From an uncultured Corynebacterium sp. (lineage in GTDB: Bacteria; Actinomycetota; Actinomycetes; Mycobacteriales; Mycobacteriaceae), in NCBI RefSeq assembly GCF_946222305.1, contig NZ_CAMIHZ010000002.1, forward strand, positions 62,001-126,000: a DNA stretch of 64,000 bases, in the 5' to 3' direction. Made by a program: the position numbers and the translations under genes. Shown piece after piece: positions 8,399 through 25,168 of this stretch (position 1 is its first letter; each line of letters starts with the position of its first letter). The notes beneath the pieces were generated by a model, which did no database searches, was not told the origin of the DNA, and saw only the letters and a list, made by a program, of their open reading frames with translations.

Positions 8399-9445
8399 AT
8401 GAATATGAAAGCCCGGATGTTCGCAGCATTTACCCTATTTATCGGCGCCGCTCTCTTCGTCGCCGGTTGGTTGCTGCCCGGGCAGGTAGCTAAGAGCAAG
8501 CCCGTCCCGCTGAACCTGGCTGCCACCACTCTCTTTCTCAAGGATCCTTCGGCCACCGTTGGCCCGGCTTTTCAAGGTGCCGACGCCAAAAAGTCCGTGA
8601 AAGCGCCTGTCAACCGACAATTCAATTTGCTGCTGGGAGAGCCAGCAACGGAGGATGAGGCGTCGGCGCGAGTGGGAGTTAGTACCTCGCGGATGGACGT
8701 AAAAGATGACCTGGAAAGCCTCTTGAATGCAGAGGTGTGGAGCTTCACGATCGATCGGCGTACCGGTGAGGCGAAGGGGGATGCGAAGGTGGCGGATACG
8801 CCGGCCTCGCCACCCACGCAGTCGCCCGTGGAAGGGGCTTGGGCCAAATTCCCACAGAACACGCAAAAGAAGGCATACCCATACTTTGATCAGACGTTGC
8901 GTAGGGCGGTGCTCGCTGAATTCAAGGGAACCGTGAACCGCACCAACGACCAGGGGCGGGAAACCGAGCTGTACGTGTTCCGCCAGGAGCTTAAACCAAC
9001 CAATGTCGCGAAGCTGTACCCTGGGTACCGACACGAGACCACGGTGGAAAAAGACGGAAAGCAGGTCAAGGGCTACCTGACCCACAGTGGATGGCGCGAG
9101 ATCGCGGTGGAGCCGAACACGGGATTAATCGTGGGGGTGGAAGAGAAGATCGATGATGTCTACCTCACCGATAAGGGCGAAGAAGTCGGCGAACTGCTAC
9201 GGTTCCATGGAAAGACGAACGAACCTGTGGAGCAAGCGATGCTGGCACAGGCGCTGTTGACCAGCGGAAAGCGCGACACGCAAACGTGGGGCACTGTACT
9301 GATGTCCATCGGTGTTATTGTGTCTGCAGCATCCGTAGTCGTGGTGCTGTGGCCGGGGCGCCACAAGAAGTCGAGGGGCAAGTCCCACTCCCCTAAGACT
9401 GGTGACCATGCGCCCGAGGCTGAGAAGTCGCGCGCTGAAGATTAA
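8399..9445 (+). CDS. DUF3068 (PorA family) membrane protein
   Basis: 348 residues from ATG 8399 (MNMKARMFAAFTLF); a second ATG at 8405 is possible. An N-terminal hydrophobic helix with a short cytoplasmic start is followed by a large extracytoplasmic domain and a C-terminal transmembrane helix (VLMSIGVIVSAASVVVVLW) with a basic tail. This is the layout of actinobacterial DUF3068 proteins, which databases call 'porin PorA family'. That name does not prove channel activity. It sits alone between the rplL terminator and the rpoB promoter, in the conserved corynebacterial position. Confidence 0.8.
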   Translation: MNMKARMFAAFTLFIGAALFVAGWLLPGQVAKSKPVPLNLAATTLFLKDPSATVGPAFQGADAKKSVKAPVNRQFNLLLGEPATEDEASARVGVSTSRMDVKDDLESLLNAEVWSFTIDRRTGEAKGDAKVADTPASPPTQSPVEGAWAKFPQNTQKKAYPYFDQTLRRAVLAEFKGTVNRTNDQGRETELYVFRQELKPTNVAKLYPGYRHETTVEKDGKQVKGYLTHSGWREIAVEPNTGLIVGVEEKIDDVYLTDKGEEVGELLRFHGKTNEPVEQAMLAQALLTSGKRDTQTWGTVLMSIGVIVSAASVVVVLWPGRHKKSRGKSHSPKTGDHAPEAEKSRAED

Positions 9446-9500
9446 GACTCCGGCGCTGGAAAGCTTGACGGGGGACAAGCGGGGGGTGTAGTGGGAACGC

Positions 9501-9532
9501 TGGACAAGCATGTCTCGTTCCTATAGGATAAT
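9501..9532 (+). promoter_or_regulatory. Likely rpoBC promoter
   Basis: TGGACA (9501-9506), 17 bases, then TAGGAT (9524-9529) inside TATAGGATAAT. This is a near-consensus housekeeping promoter about 270 bases before rpoB, leaving a long leader. TTGACA at 9656-9661 is a second -35 candidate, but it lacks a good -10 at normal spacing. Confidence 0.6.
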
Positions 9533-9805
9533 TCGTTGCGCTGGATTTAGTATCCGATGCTCTGTACTGAGTGGGACACGCGATGAATTTTTTCATCTTT
9601 TTCGAGGCTTTGCCAAATACGACACGAAGCGCCTGAAATGGTTGCGAAAGTCGATTTGACAAGGTCCGTTAGTCATTCCCTCTTTACGGTCCCCATCGGG
9701 TGCTGTTATCCGCTTAAACGACCATCACAAGACCGTACACAAATGTGGGCGACTTCCACCACTCACGCGAACTCCACCGCGCGACTGGGAAAGTAGACGT
9801 CCACA

Positions 9806-13318
<3,513 letters not shown>

Positions 13319-13395
13319 GGCCCTCTTGACCTCAACTATTTGACCTTCGTTCATCATCCAAGGCCCTCCGCCACAGGAGGGGAAAGGAAGTTCAC

Positions 13396-17364
<3,969 letters not shown>

Positions 17365-17408
17365 GAGCTCCGATAAGCCGCAAGATTTAGAGCGCATTCC
17401 TAGCGACG

Positions 17409-17460
17409 AAAACGCCCCCGCTACCACCCTGACCGAGGGTGCGTAAGCGGGGGCGTTTCG
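17409..17460 (+). terminator. rpoBC terminator
   Basis: AAACGCCCCCGCT pairs with AGCGGGGGCGTTT across a short inner stem (ACCCT/AGGGT). Very stable; the flanks have T/A runs suited to termination in either direction, though the lipase downstream is on the same strand. Confidence 0.85.
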
Positions 17461-17507
17461 GCATTAGATACTCGGGGATCCGCCTCCTGACGTGTACCTT
17501 AAAGCGC

Positions 17508-18752
17508 ATGAAGAAAACTTTGAAGATCCGCTCTGTAGTTGCGGTGTGCGCCAGTACCCTGGTGACATTCGCTGGGGTGGGGAATGTGGCGTCGGCCCAA
17601 ACAGAGGTCGCAACCACTGAGACGTCGCAGGTAGCTACAAGTAGTTCGGGTGCAGGGTCTTTTGGTTTCGACGCCAAGCGGACCACAACGGCGACCGGAC
17701 GCGGAGCCTCGACCTTCGTGGGCGCATTCGTGCAGACCCTTGTGCGGCCGCGCCTCGCGCCAGTCGGTGCGAATGATTGGACATGCAAGCCCAGCGCAGA
17801 GCACCCGAACCCGGTCATCTTGGTCCACGGTACGTGGGAGAACGCCTACGATAACTGGTCGGGGCTAGCACCGCAGTTGAAGAAGGACGGCTTCTGCGTG
17901 TTTGCGCCGAACCTGGGGCGTAATGAAATCTGGAGCAAGGGTGGTTTGGGTTCCCTGCTGCCAAACACGTTTGGTGTGGCTCCCATCGAAGAATCCGCGG
18001 GTCAGCTGGGCCAGGTTGTGGACGCGGTGTTGCAGTCAACGGGTGCAAAACAGGTTGACCTGGTGGGGCACTCCCAAGGTGGTTTGATGGCGCGCTACTA
18101 CGCGAAGATTGGCGGGGGAGCGGACGCTGTGAACCCACAGAACAACAAGATCGGCAAGATCATCACCCTCGGTGCGACGAACCACGGCACCACATTGGGT
18201 GGGATGGTCAAGGAGAAGAAGACTATCGACGCGCTAGCAACGGCGTCGACGTCTACCGGCTCTTTGACCTTCGAAAATTCCTCCGCGACGGATTCGACTG
18301 TTGGATTGTCGACGTCATCGGAATCGTCGCCGGCATCAACGAAGGTGCCTCGGAGCCAGCAAGCCGCTGTGCCTTCTACAGAGACCAATATCGCTGAGCT
18401 GCGCCAGTGGATGGGCGGAATTTCCGGCACGCAACAGGAGGTCGGATCGGAGTTCATCCGCAAGCTCAACGAAGGTGGCGAGACCCTTCCCGGTATCGAC
18501 TACACCATCATCGCCACGAAGTACGACGATATTTCGACTCCTTATGACGCCACGTTCCTCACCGCAGGCGAAGGTGCCACGGTTCGCAACATCACTATGC
18601 AGGATGATTGTGAAAGGGACCGTTCGGACCACATGACCATGTCGTATTCACCGCGGGGACTAGATCTGGTGCGTAATGCGTTGGATCCAAAGCTCGTGGC
18701 GGAAGACCAGATTCGGTGCGCGGTGCAAGGAAATGTCTGGGGCAGTAGCTAA
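17508..18752 (+). CDS. Secreted alpha/beta hydrolase (triacylglycerol lipase type)
   Basis: 414 residues from ATG 17508, where a good signal peptide begins (MKKTLKIRSVVAVCAST..., cleavage near ASA-QT, residue 30). VHGTW (106-110) fits the oxyanion loop. GHSQGG (187-192) is the nucleophile elbow with Ser189. The C-terminal YDDISTPYD and SDHMTMSY stretches can supply Asp and His. A Ser/Thr-rich insertion (about 240-290) separates cap and core. It resembles lipase class 2 / PF01674 enzymes; lipophilic corynebacteria use secreted lipases to obtain fatty acids. Substrate is not determined. Confidence 0.82.
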   Translation: MKKTLKIRSVVAVCASTLVTFAGVGNVASAQTEVATTETSQVATSSSGAGSFGFDAKRTTTATGRGASTFVGAFVQTLVRPRLAPVGANDWTCKPSAEHPNPVILVHGTWENAYDNWSGLAPQLKKDGFCVFAPNLGRNEIWSKGGLGSLLPNTFGVAPIEESAGQLGQVVDAVLQSTGAKQVDLVGHSQGGLMARYYAKIGGGADAVNPQNNKIGKIITLGATNHGTTLGGMVKEKKTIDALATASTSTGSLTFENSSATDSTVGLSTSSESSPASTKVPRSQQAAVPSTETNIAELRQWMGGISGTQQEVGSEFIRKLNEGGETLPGIDYTIIATKYDDISTPYDATFLTAGEGATVRNITMQDDCERDRSDHMTMSYSPRGLDLVRNALDPKLVAEDQIRCAVQGNVWGSS

Positions 18753-18761
18753 GCTAACGTC

Positions 18762-18965
18762 ATGGGAATTTTCTTTCGCGATTCAAAAAAGATTGGTCCA
18801 TTCCGTATCAACACATCTACCGGAGGTGCCGGTGGTTCGGTGAAGATTGGGCCCGCCAGGATCACCCGTCGTGCTAACGGAAGTAGCACGGTTTCTTTCC
18901 GGAACGGCAGCGGGCTAAGCTTCACCAAGTCACTCAACAGCATTTTCGGAAAGAAGAAGCGCTAG
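18762..18965 (+). CDS. Small basic DUF4236-like protein
   Basis: 67 residues, beginning MGIFFRDSKKIGPFRINTS. It is Gly/Ser-rich with repeated K-I-G-P motifs and ends in FGKKKR. The start resembles DUF4236 proteins (xFRKSxKIGPxxRxN). It begins nine bases after the lipase stop, so it may be co-transcribed. No clear ribosome-binding site. Function unknown. Confidence 0.5.
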   Translation: MGIFFRDSKKIGPFRINTSTGGAGGSVKIGPARITRRANGSSTVSFRNGSGLSFTKSLNSIFGKKKR

Positions 18966-19092
18966 GAACCCGGTTCTTTTTAGGCAGAGAATCTTTTACC
19001 TTGCCCCTCTGCGGGCAAATCACCACATCGCCTCGACTAGTGGGGGCGTTCAGCACACCGGCTCAACTTGAGGATGGCCATCACAGCGCCAC

Positions 19093-19138
19093 CTTCACTA
19101 GCAGGGCGGTCACCACAACACCGCCCTAACTAGTGAAG
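19093..19138. repeat. Long near-perfect palindrome
   Basis: CTTCACTAGCAGGGCGGT (19093-19110) faces ACCGCCCTAACTAGTGAAG (19120-19138) across nine bases. Pairing continues outward with GCC/GGC. No T-tract follows on either side, so it is not a standard terminator. A related half (ACTAGTGGGGGCG) lies at about 19037-19049. Confidence 0.7.
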
Positions 19139-19202
19139 GCGGCCATCATCACAGCCCACAAGCGGGACGGAATCTCACCGCCGAGTCCTAACCGAGGGGC
19201 TA

Positions 19203-19532
19203 ACAAGGCGCACGCAGTACGTTGATGGGGGTGCCGTAAAGATCGAGCAAGCCGGGAACAACAAGTTCACGGTGACCATCCCCAGCTTCAAGATCCTCGG
19301 ATACAACGATCCGGAGTTTAAGACTGTCGTTGAAGATGACGGTGCCTTGAGCTTCGTCACGGCTGAAGTCGATACGGCGGAAGCAGTCACCGAGGTCTTC
19401 GGAGACAAGGAGCGTGAGAAGCAGATCGACGATAACCGTCAGCTTCTCGAGGATCAGGCCAAGAGCTACTACACCAATATAGTGCGGGCCATCGATAAAA
19501 ACGCTGAGCTGGAGTTCGAGTACACAAAGTAG
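19203..19532 (+). pseudogene. C-terminal fragment of a DUF4230-like protein
   Basis: The frame is open from 19137, and sensible protein sequence begins at about 19218 (YVDGGAVKIEQAGNNKFTV), but there is no start codon before GTG 19272, which would cut into the domain. The visible part (TVTIPSFKILGYNDPEF... to ELEFEYTK) resembles the C-terminal half of DUF4230 domain proteins. The N-terminal half, with the expected membrane anchor, is absent. Either it is a decayed remnant or it is an 86-residue protein from 19272. The stop region is tandemly duplicated. Confidence 0.5.
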
Positions 19533-19566
19533 GGTTGAGCTGGAGTTCGAGTACACCGAGTAGGGC
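19505..19566 (+). repeat. 31-bp tandem duplication across a stop codon
   Basis: Two adjacent 31-base copies (19505-19535 and 19536-19566), both starting TGAGCTGGAGTTCGAGTACAC, differ at three positions. The unit contains the last codons and the stop of the upstream frame. Confidence 0.9.
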
Positions 19567-19971
19567 CTCGCTAGAATTTGGGCTCATCAGCCATAACACC
19601 GAGATGGCGCTTGGGTACATCCGGTAGTTCATGCAGGAGGGCATGCAGCAGTGCAGGAGCTCTGACTCGCGATTTGGAGCTGGATTCCGCATGCACTAAT
19701 GTTTTCTTTCGTAGATTGCATCTCCATTGATAGATGGCTTGGAACCGTAACGCTGCCACAAGGTTTGATTGCGTGAGCATTAACCATGACCAGTAAGCGT
19801 TCAAAGTTATCGCAATGTGTGATGCAGAGATCCTTGTGTTGAGTGCGCAGGGTGATACGAAGCGGAAGAGGCCCCGGGAAAGAGCCCCTATTTTTTGTTG
19901 TCTGCACAACATGGAACTCCCTTTGGTGGGGGTACCACGCTGGCGCACTACAAAGGATCGGAAACCCCAGG

Positions 19972-20003
19972 GATTTGCCTCGTAGCCCAAACGAGGCGAA
20001 ATC
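19972..20003 (+). promoter_or_regulatory. Hairpin in the rpsL leader
   Basis: GATTTGCCTCGT (19972-19983) pairs with ACGAGGCGAAATC (19991-20003) with one bulge and a seven-base loop, 41 bases before rpsL. It could be a regulatory leader element of the str operon. The rest of 19567-20044 shows no gene I can support. Confidence 0.4.
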
Positions 20004-20044
20004 CGCTGGAGTCTGCACCGAAACGAACAACAGGAAGTTCATAA

Positions 20045-20416
20045 ATGCCAACTATTCAGCAGCTGGTCCGCAAGGGCCGTCACGATAAGTCCCAGAAGGT
20101 GGCTACCGCTGCGCTGAAGGGTTCCCCACAGCGTCGTGGCGTGTGCACCCGCGTGTACACCACCACCCCTAAGAAGCCGAACTCTGCGCTCCGTAAGGTC
20201 GCCCGTGTTCGCCTGACCTCCGGTATCGAGGTCTCCGCTTACATTCCAGGTGAGGGTCACAACCTCCAGGAGCACTCCATGGTGCTCGTCCGTGGTGGTC
20301 GTGTGAAGGACCTCCCAGGTGTGCGTTACAAGATTGTCCGTGGAACCCTGGATACCCAGGGCGTTAAGGACCGTAAGCAGGCACGTTCCCGCTACGGCGC
20401 GAAGAAGGAGAAGTAA
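20045..20416 (+). CDS. rpsL: 30S ribosomal protein S12
   Basis: 123 residues, full length, with an AACAGGAAG ribosome site upstream. It lies at the decoding centre and helps set accuracy. The stretches TPKKPNSALRK and GGRVKDLPG carry lysines at the two positions whose change gives streptomycin resistance, so the sequence is the sensitive type. First gene of the str operon, three bases before rpsG. Confidence 0.98.
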   Translation: MPTIQQLVRKGRHDKSQKVATAALKGSPQRRGVCTRVYTTTPKKPNSALRKVARVRLTSGIEVSAYIPGEGHNLQEHSMVLVRGGRVKDLPGVRYKIVRGTLDTQGVKDRKQARSRYGAKKEK

Positions 20417-20419
20417 GAC

Positions 20420-20890
20420 ATGCCTCGTAAGGGTCCAGCACCTTCCCGCCCACTTGAAAACGATCCAGTATACGGCGACGTCATCGTCTCCCAGCTGGTG
20501 AACAAGGTTCTGCTCGACGGTAAGAAGTCCACTGCAGAGCGCATCGTCTACGGTGCCCTGGAGCAGTGCCGTGAGAAGACCGGTACCGATCCGGTCCTCA
20601 CCCTGAAGAAGGCTCTCGACAACATTAAGCCGGCCCTCGAGGTTCGCTCCCGCCGTGTTGGTGGCGCAACCTACCAGGTTCCAGTTGATGTTCGTCCGGG
20701 CCGTTCCACCACCCTGGCTCTGCGTTGGTTGGTGACCTTCACCCGTCAGCGTCGTGAGAACACGATGATCGAGCGCCTCGCGAACGAGATCCTCGATGCA
20801 TCCAACGGCCTCGGTGCTTCCGTCAAGCGCCGTGAGGACGTTCACAAGATGGCTGAGGCCAACCGCGCCTTCGCTCACTACCGCTGGTAA
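20420..20890 (+). CDS. rpsG: 30S ribosomal protein S7
   Basis: 156 residues starting MPRKGPAPSRPLENDPVYGD, standard length. It nucleates assembly of the 30S head by binding 16S rRNA and contacts the E site. Typical motifs are RRVGGATYQVP and RREDVHKMAEANRAFAHYRW at the C-terminus. It is translated right after rpsL. A 319-base gap follows before fusA. Confidence 0.98.
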   Translation: MPRKGPAPSRPLENDPVYGDVIVSQLVNKVLLDGKKSTAERIVYGALEQCREKTGTDPVLTLKKALDNIKPALEVRSRRVGGATYQVPVDVRPGRSTTLALRWLVTFTRQRRENTMIERLANEILDASNGLGASVKRREDVHKMAEANRAFAHYRW

Positions 20891-21209
20891 TACGCGGATC
20901 TGCCCTACTGCTTTTCGTTGCCTAGCAGCGTAAAGTGGTGGGGCTCTTGCCCTATCTAGGCAAAAACCACAGTTCGACCAATAGTTGGATGGGACAACAA
21001 ATCCCGTTTCAGGGCTGTGATCGGGCCGGCGCGGCGTCGGAAACAAGAAGAAAAAGCGCACAAAAAGTGAGCTACCTTGCAACGACAAACAGCCGACTTG
21101 CTGGCACAATAGAAAAAGTACGTAAAAAGCCCGCGACCATTGCGGCGTCATTCCACGAGTTGGGGTGAAGCCCGGGTTGCTCAAGCAAACGAAATGAGCG
21201 GATTTCCCA
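20891..21209. other. Intergenic region rpsG-fusA
   Basis: About 320 bases with no supportable gene. Probably holds a separate fusA promoter or leader; a weak TTGCTG...TAGAAA pair lies near 21100-21120, but I cannot call it firmly. The fusA ribosome-binding site is also weak. Confidence 0.3.
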
Positions 21210-23327
21210 GTGGCACTTGAAGCGCTAACTGACCTTAAGAAGGTTCGCAACATCGGCATCATGGCACACATCGATGCTGGTAAGACGACTACCACCGAAC
21301 GCATCCTCTTCTACACCGGTATCAACCGCAAGATCGGTGAGACCCACGATGGTGCTTCCACCATGGACTGGATGGAGCAGGAGAAAGAGCGCGGTATCAC
21401 CATTACCTCCGCTGCTACCACCTGTTTCTGGAAAGAAAACCAGATCAACATCATCGATACCCCAGGCCACGTTGACTTCACCGTTGAGGTGGAGCGCTCC
21501 CTGCGTGTTCTAGACGGTGCTGTTGCAGTTTTCGACGCCAAGGAAGGCGTGGAGCCACAGTCCGAGCAGGTGTGGCGCCAGGCAACGAAGTACGACGTTC
21601 CACGTATCTGCTTCGTCAACAAGATGGACAAGCTCGGTGCTGACTTCTACTACACCGTGAACACCATCATCGACCGCTTGGGTGCAAAGCCATTGGTTAT
21701 GCAGCTGCCCATTGGCGCTGAGGATAACTTCGACGGCGTTGTCGACCTCTTGGAAATGAAGGCCCTGACTTGGCGCGGCGTGACCGAGATCGGTACCGAG
21801 GCCACCGTCGAGGAGATCCCAGCTGAGCTGCAGGACAAGGCTGAGGAGTACCGCGAGAAGCTCATCGAGACCGTTGCTGAGTCCGATGAGGAGCTGATGG
21901 AGCGCTACTTCGCTGGTGAGGAAATCACCAACGATGAGCTGAAGGCTCAGATTCGCAAGCTGACCATCAACTCCGAGGTCTACCCGGTGTACTGTGGTTC
22001 CGCTTACAAGAACAAGGGTATCCAGCCAATGCTGGACGCAGTGATCTCCTTCCTGCCCAACCCAATGGATGTTGGCTCCATCAAGGGCCACGATCCAAAG
22101 GATGCAGAAAAGGAAATGCTGCGTAAGCCATCCAAGGATGAGCCATTCTCCGCACTGGCCTTCAAGGTTGCCGTTCACCCATTCTTCGGCAAGCTGACCT
22201 ACGTTCGCGTTTACTCCGGTTCCGTGGAGTCCGGTGCACAGGTCACCAACTCCACCAAGGACAAGAAGGAGCGCGTTGGCAAGCTGTTCCAGATGCACTC
22301 CAACAAGGAGCAGCCGGTTGACAAGGCATCCGCTGGTCACATCTATGCCTTCATCGGCCTGAAGGACACCACTACCGGTGACACCCTGTGTGACGCTCAG
22401 AACCCAGTGATCCTGGAGTCCATGGACTTCCCAGACCCAGTGATCGAGGTTGCTATTGAGCCAAAGACCAAGTCTGACCAGGAGAAGCTGGGTACTGCTA
22501 TCCAGAAGCTGGCTGAAGAGGACCCAACCTTCACCGTGAAGCTGGACGATGAGACCGGCCAGACCGTCATCGGCGGTATGGGCGAGCTGCACCTCGACGT
22601 TCTGGTTGACCGCATGAAGCGCGAGTTCAAGGTTGAGGCAAACGTGGGTGCTCCTCAGGTCGCTTACCGTGAGACCATCCGTAAGCCAGTTGAGAAGCTG
22701 GAATACACCCACAAGAAGCAGACCGGTGGTTCCGGTCAGTTCGCTCGTGTCATCATCGCTCTGGAGCCATTCGAGGCTGAAGAGGGCTCCGATGAGACCT
22801 ACGAGTTCGTCAATGAGGTCACCGGCGGCCGCGTTCCTAAGGAGTACATCCCATCTGTGGATGCCGGCATCCAGGATGCAATGCAGTACGGCTACCTGGC
22901 TGGCTTCCCACTGGTAAACATCAAGGCCACCCTGCTCGATGGTGCTTACCACGAGGTTGACTCCTCCGAGATGGCCTTCAAGCTGGCCGGTTCCCAGGCT
23001 CTGAAGGAAGCTGTTGCCAAGGCAAAGCCAGTCCTGCTCGAGCCTCTGATGGCCGTTGAGGTCATCACCCCAGAGGAGTACATGGGCGACGTTATCGGCG
23101 ACATCAACTCCCGCCGTGGCCAGATCCAGTCCATGGACGACCGCGCTGGCGCCAAGCTGGTCAAGGCCAAGGTGCCACTGTCTGAGATGTTCGGCTACAT
23201 CGGCGACCTGCGTTCCCGCACCGCCGGCCGCGCTAACTTCTCCATGATCTTCGATTCCTACGGTGAGGTTCCATCGAACGTTTCCGCGGAGATCATCGCA
23301 GAGCGCACCGGTGGCGAGGCTAAGTAA
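21210..23327 (+). CDS. fusA: Elongation factor G
   Basis: 705 residues from GTG 21210 (MALEALTDLKKVRNIG). The GTPase motifs are AHIDAGKTTT (G1, about 19-28), RGITI (G2), DTPGHVDF (G3) and NKMD (G4). Domains II-V follow at normal length, including GGMGELHLDV and the C-terminal GYIGDLRSRTAGRA. EF-G drives ribosomal translocation and recycling. No truncation or unusual residue was seen. Confidence 0.98.
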   Translation: MALEALTDLKKVRNIGIMAHIDAGKTTTTERILFYTGINRKIGETHDGASTMDWMEQEKERGITITSAATTCFWKENQINIIDTPGHVDFTVEVERSLRVLDGAVAVFDAKEGVEPQSEQVWRQATKYDVPRICFVNKMDKLGADFYYTVNTIIDRLGAKPLVMQLPIGAEDNFDGVVDLLEMKALTWRGVTEIGTEATVEEIPAELQDKAEEYREKLIETVAESDEELMERYFAGEEITNDELKAQIRKLTINSEVYPVYCGSAYKNKGIQPMLDAVISFLPNPMDVGSIKGHDPKDAEKEMLRKPSKDEPFSALAFKVAVHPFFGKLTYVRVYSGSVESGAQVTNSTKDKKERVGKLFQMHSNKEQPVDKASAGHIYAFIGLKDTTTGDTLCDAQNPVILESMDFPDPVIEVAIEPKTKSDQEKLGTAIQKLAEEDPTFTVKLDDETGQTVIGGMGELHLDVLVDRMKREFKVEANVGAPQVAYRETIRKPVEKLEYTHKKQTGGSGQFARVIIALEPFEAEEGSDETYEFVNEVTGGRVPKEYIPSVDAGIQDAMQYGYLAGFPLVNIKATLLDGAYHEVDSSEMAFKLAGSQALKEAVAKAKPVLLEPLMAVEVITPEEYMGDVIGDINSRRGQIQSMDDRAGAKLVKAKVPLSEMFGYIGDLRSRTAGRANFSMIFDSYGEVPSNVSAEIIAERTGGEAK

Positions 23328-23501
23328 GTCCTGCTAGCGATCTAGGTTAAAGCGGGTAGTTATTTCAACAGCCCGATTTAACCGCCCCAACCCGCCGTGG
23401 TTTTCACGGCAGGGTAGGGGTCAGCACGGCGCACCCTATGCCAAAAGTGCTCCAAGATGGGCTAATTTTGAAAATTCACCCGAAAATGGGTAATCGCTAA
23501 T

Positions 23502-23530
23502 TTTCTGATTAGACCCTTATCGCGTAGGAT
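23502..23530 (+). promoter_or_regulatory. Candidate tuf promoter in the fusA-tuf gap
   Basis: TAGGAT (23525-23530) with a T-rich -35 region (TTTCTG, 23502-23507) at 17 bases. The 418-base gap before tuf otherwise contains small hairpins (for example GCCGTG...CACGGC near 23393-23410) and no gene. A separate promoter for tuf is usual. Confidence 0.4.
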
Positions 23531-23745
23531 GCGGTGTGCTGGCCGTTACCCAGTTCGCGCTTAAACCGGCGAAAAACCTCGGTTTTGAGGTTCGCCATTA
23601 GGCGCGTGAAAAGTCTGTAATCGGCAAGAAAGAAAACTGACCGGACCTCAGGCTCCACATCAGACGTGTGAGCGTGACTCGGTTAGAGACAAAAGATATG
23701 TGGCTGCGAGAGTCGTAGCCACCGAGCAGTCCAGGAGGACACAAA

Positions 23746-24936
23746 GTGGCGAAGGCTAAGTTCGAGCGTTCCAAGCCGCACGTAAACATCGGCACCATTG
23801 GTCACGTCGACCACGGCAAGACCACCACCACTGCCGCTATCACCAAGGTACTGGCTGACAAGTTCCCAGAGGCTAACAAGTCCTTCGCCTTCGACGCCAT
23901 CGATAAGGCGCCGGAGGAGCGGGAGCGTGGTATTACGATTAACATCTCCCACGTTGAGTACGAGACCGAGAAGCGTCACTACGCTCACGTCGACGCTCCA
24001 GGCCACGCCGACTACATCAAGAACATGATCACCGGTGCTGCCCAGATGGACGGCGCTATCCTGGTTGTGGCTGCTACCGACGGCCCAATGCCACAGACCC
24101 GCGAGCACGTTCTGCTGGCTCGCCAGGTTGGCGTTCCTTACATCCTGGTTGCACTGAACAAGTGCGACATGGTTGACGATGAGGAGCTGCTGGAGCTCGT
24201 TGAGATGGAGGTCCGCGAGCTGCTGGGCGAGCAGGACTACGACGAGGAAGCTCCTGTCGTTCACATCTCCGCTCTGAAGGCTCTCGAGGGCGACGACGAG
24301 TGGGCAGAGAAGATCGTTGAGCTGATGCAGGCTTGCGACGACTCCATCCCAGATCCAGTCCGTGAGACCGATCGTCCATTCCTGATGCCAATCGAGGACA
24401 TCTTCACCATCACCGGCCGCGGTACCGTTGTTACCGGCCGTGTTGAGCGTGGCATCCTGAACCTGAACGACGAGGTTGAGATCCTGGGTATCCGCGAGAA
24501 GTCCCAGAAGACCACCGTTACCTCCATCGAGATGTTCAACAAGCTGCTGGACACCGCTGAGGCTGGCGACAACGCTGCTCTGCTGCTGCGTGGCCTGAAG
24601 CGCGAAGATGTTGAGCGTGGCCAGATTGTGGCTAAGCCAGGCGAGTACACCCCTCACACCGAGTTCGAGGGCTCTGTCTACATCCTGTCCAAGGACGAGG
24701 GTGGCCGCCACACCCCATTCTTCGACAACTACCGCCCACAGTTCTACTTCCGCACCACCGACGTTACCGGTGTTGTGAAGCTGCCAGAGGGCACCGACAT
24801 GGTTATGCCTGGCGACAACGTTGACATGAGCGTTACCCTGATCCAGCCAGTGGCTATGGACGAGGGCCTGCGCTTCGCTATCCGTGAGGGTGGCCGCACC
24901 GTTGGCGCTGGTCGCGTTACCAAGATCAACAAGTAA
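23746..24936 (+). CDS. tuf: Elongation factor Tu
   Basis: 396 residues from GTG 23746 with CAGGAGGAC upstream. Motifs are GHVDHGKTTT (G1), RGITI, DAPGHADY (G3) and NKCDM (G4); domains II and III are complete and end GAGRVTKINK. It delivers aminoacyl-tRNA to the ribosome. Codon use is strongly biased, as in the ribosomal genes. A perfect terminator ends the str region. Confidence 0.98.
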   Translation: MAKAKFERSKPHVNIGTIGHVDHGKTTTTAAITKVLADKFPEANKSFAFDAIDKAPEERERGITINISHVEYETEKRHYAHVDAPGHADYIKNMITGAAQMDGAILVVAATDGPMPQTREHVLLARQVGVPYILVALNKCDMVDDEELLELVEMEVRELLGEQDYDEEAPVVHISALKALEGDDEWAEKIVELMQACDDSIPDPVRETDRPFLMPIEDIFTITGRGTVVTGRVERGILNLNDEVEILGIREKSQKTTVTSIEMFNKLLDTAEAGDNAALLLRGLKREDVERGQIVAKPGEYTPHTEFEGSVYILSKDEGGRHTPFFDNYRPQFYFRTTDVTGVVKLPEGTDMVMPGDNVDMSVTLIQPVAMDEGLRFAIREGGRTVGAGRVTKINK

Positions 24937-25019
24937 TCACCTGATTGCTGATCACGGGAAGGAGAGCTGCCTCGCAGACTCCCCTTCGTCCCGCTCTTAA
25001 CTGAGCCGGGTAAAACTAG

Positions 25020-25042
25020 AGCCCCGCTTCGGCGGGGCTTTT
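25020..25042 (+). terminator. tuf terminator
   Basis: AGCCCCGC-TTCG-GCGGGGCT followed by TTTT; the UUCG tetraloop makes it very stable. Confidence 0.92.
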
Positions 25043-25168
25043 GCTATGCGCGGAACATGCCTGGATGGGTAGTTCAACGACCACGCAACCTCCAAGATTG
25101 GGGAGGTCGCGCAAGGGGTATGGTTGAGTGCAGCCCAGACAGGGAAGCTATAGAAGAAGCCGTGGCCG

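Noticed and set aside
20935..21168. 77-codon frame between rpsG and fusA
   Set aside because: No ribosome site, no family resemblance, sits in probable leader or promoter DNA.
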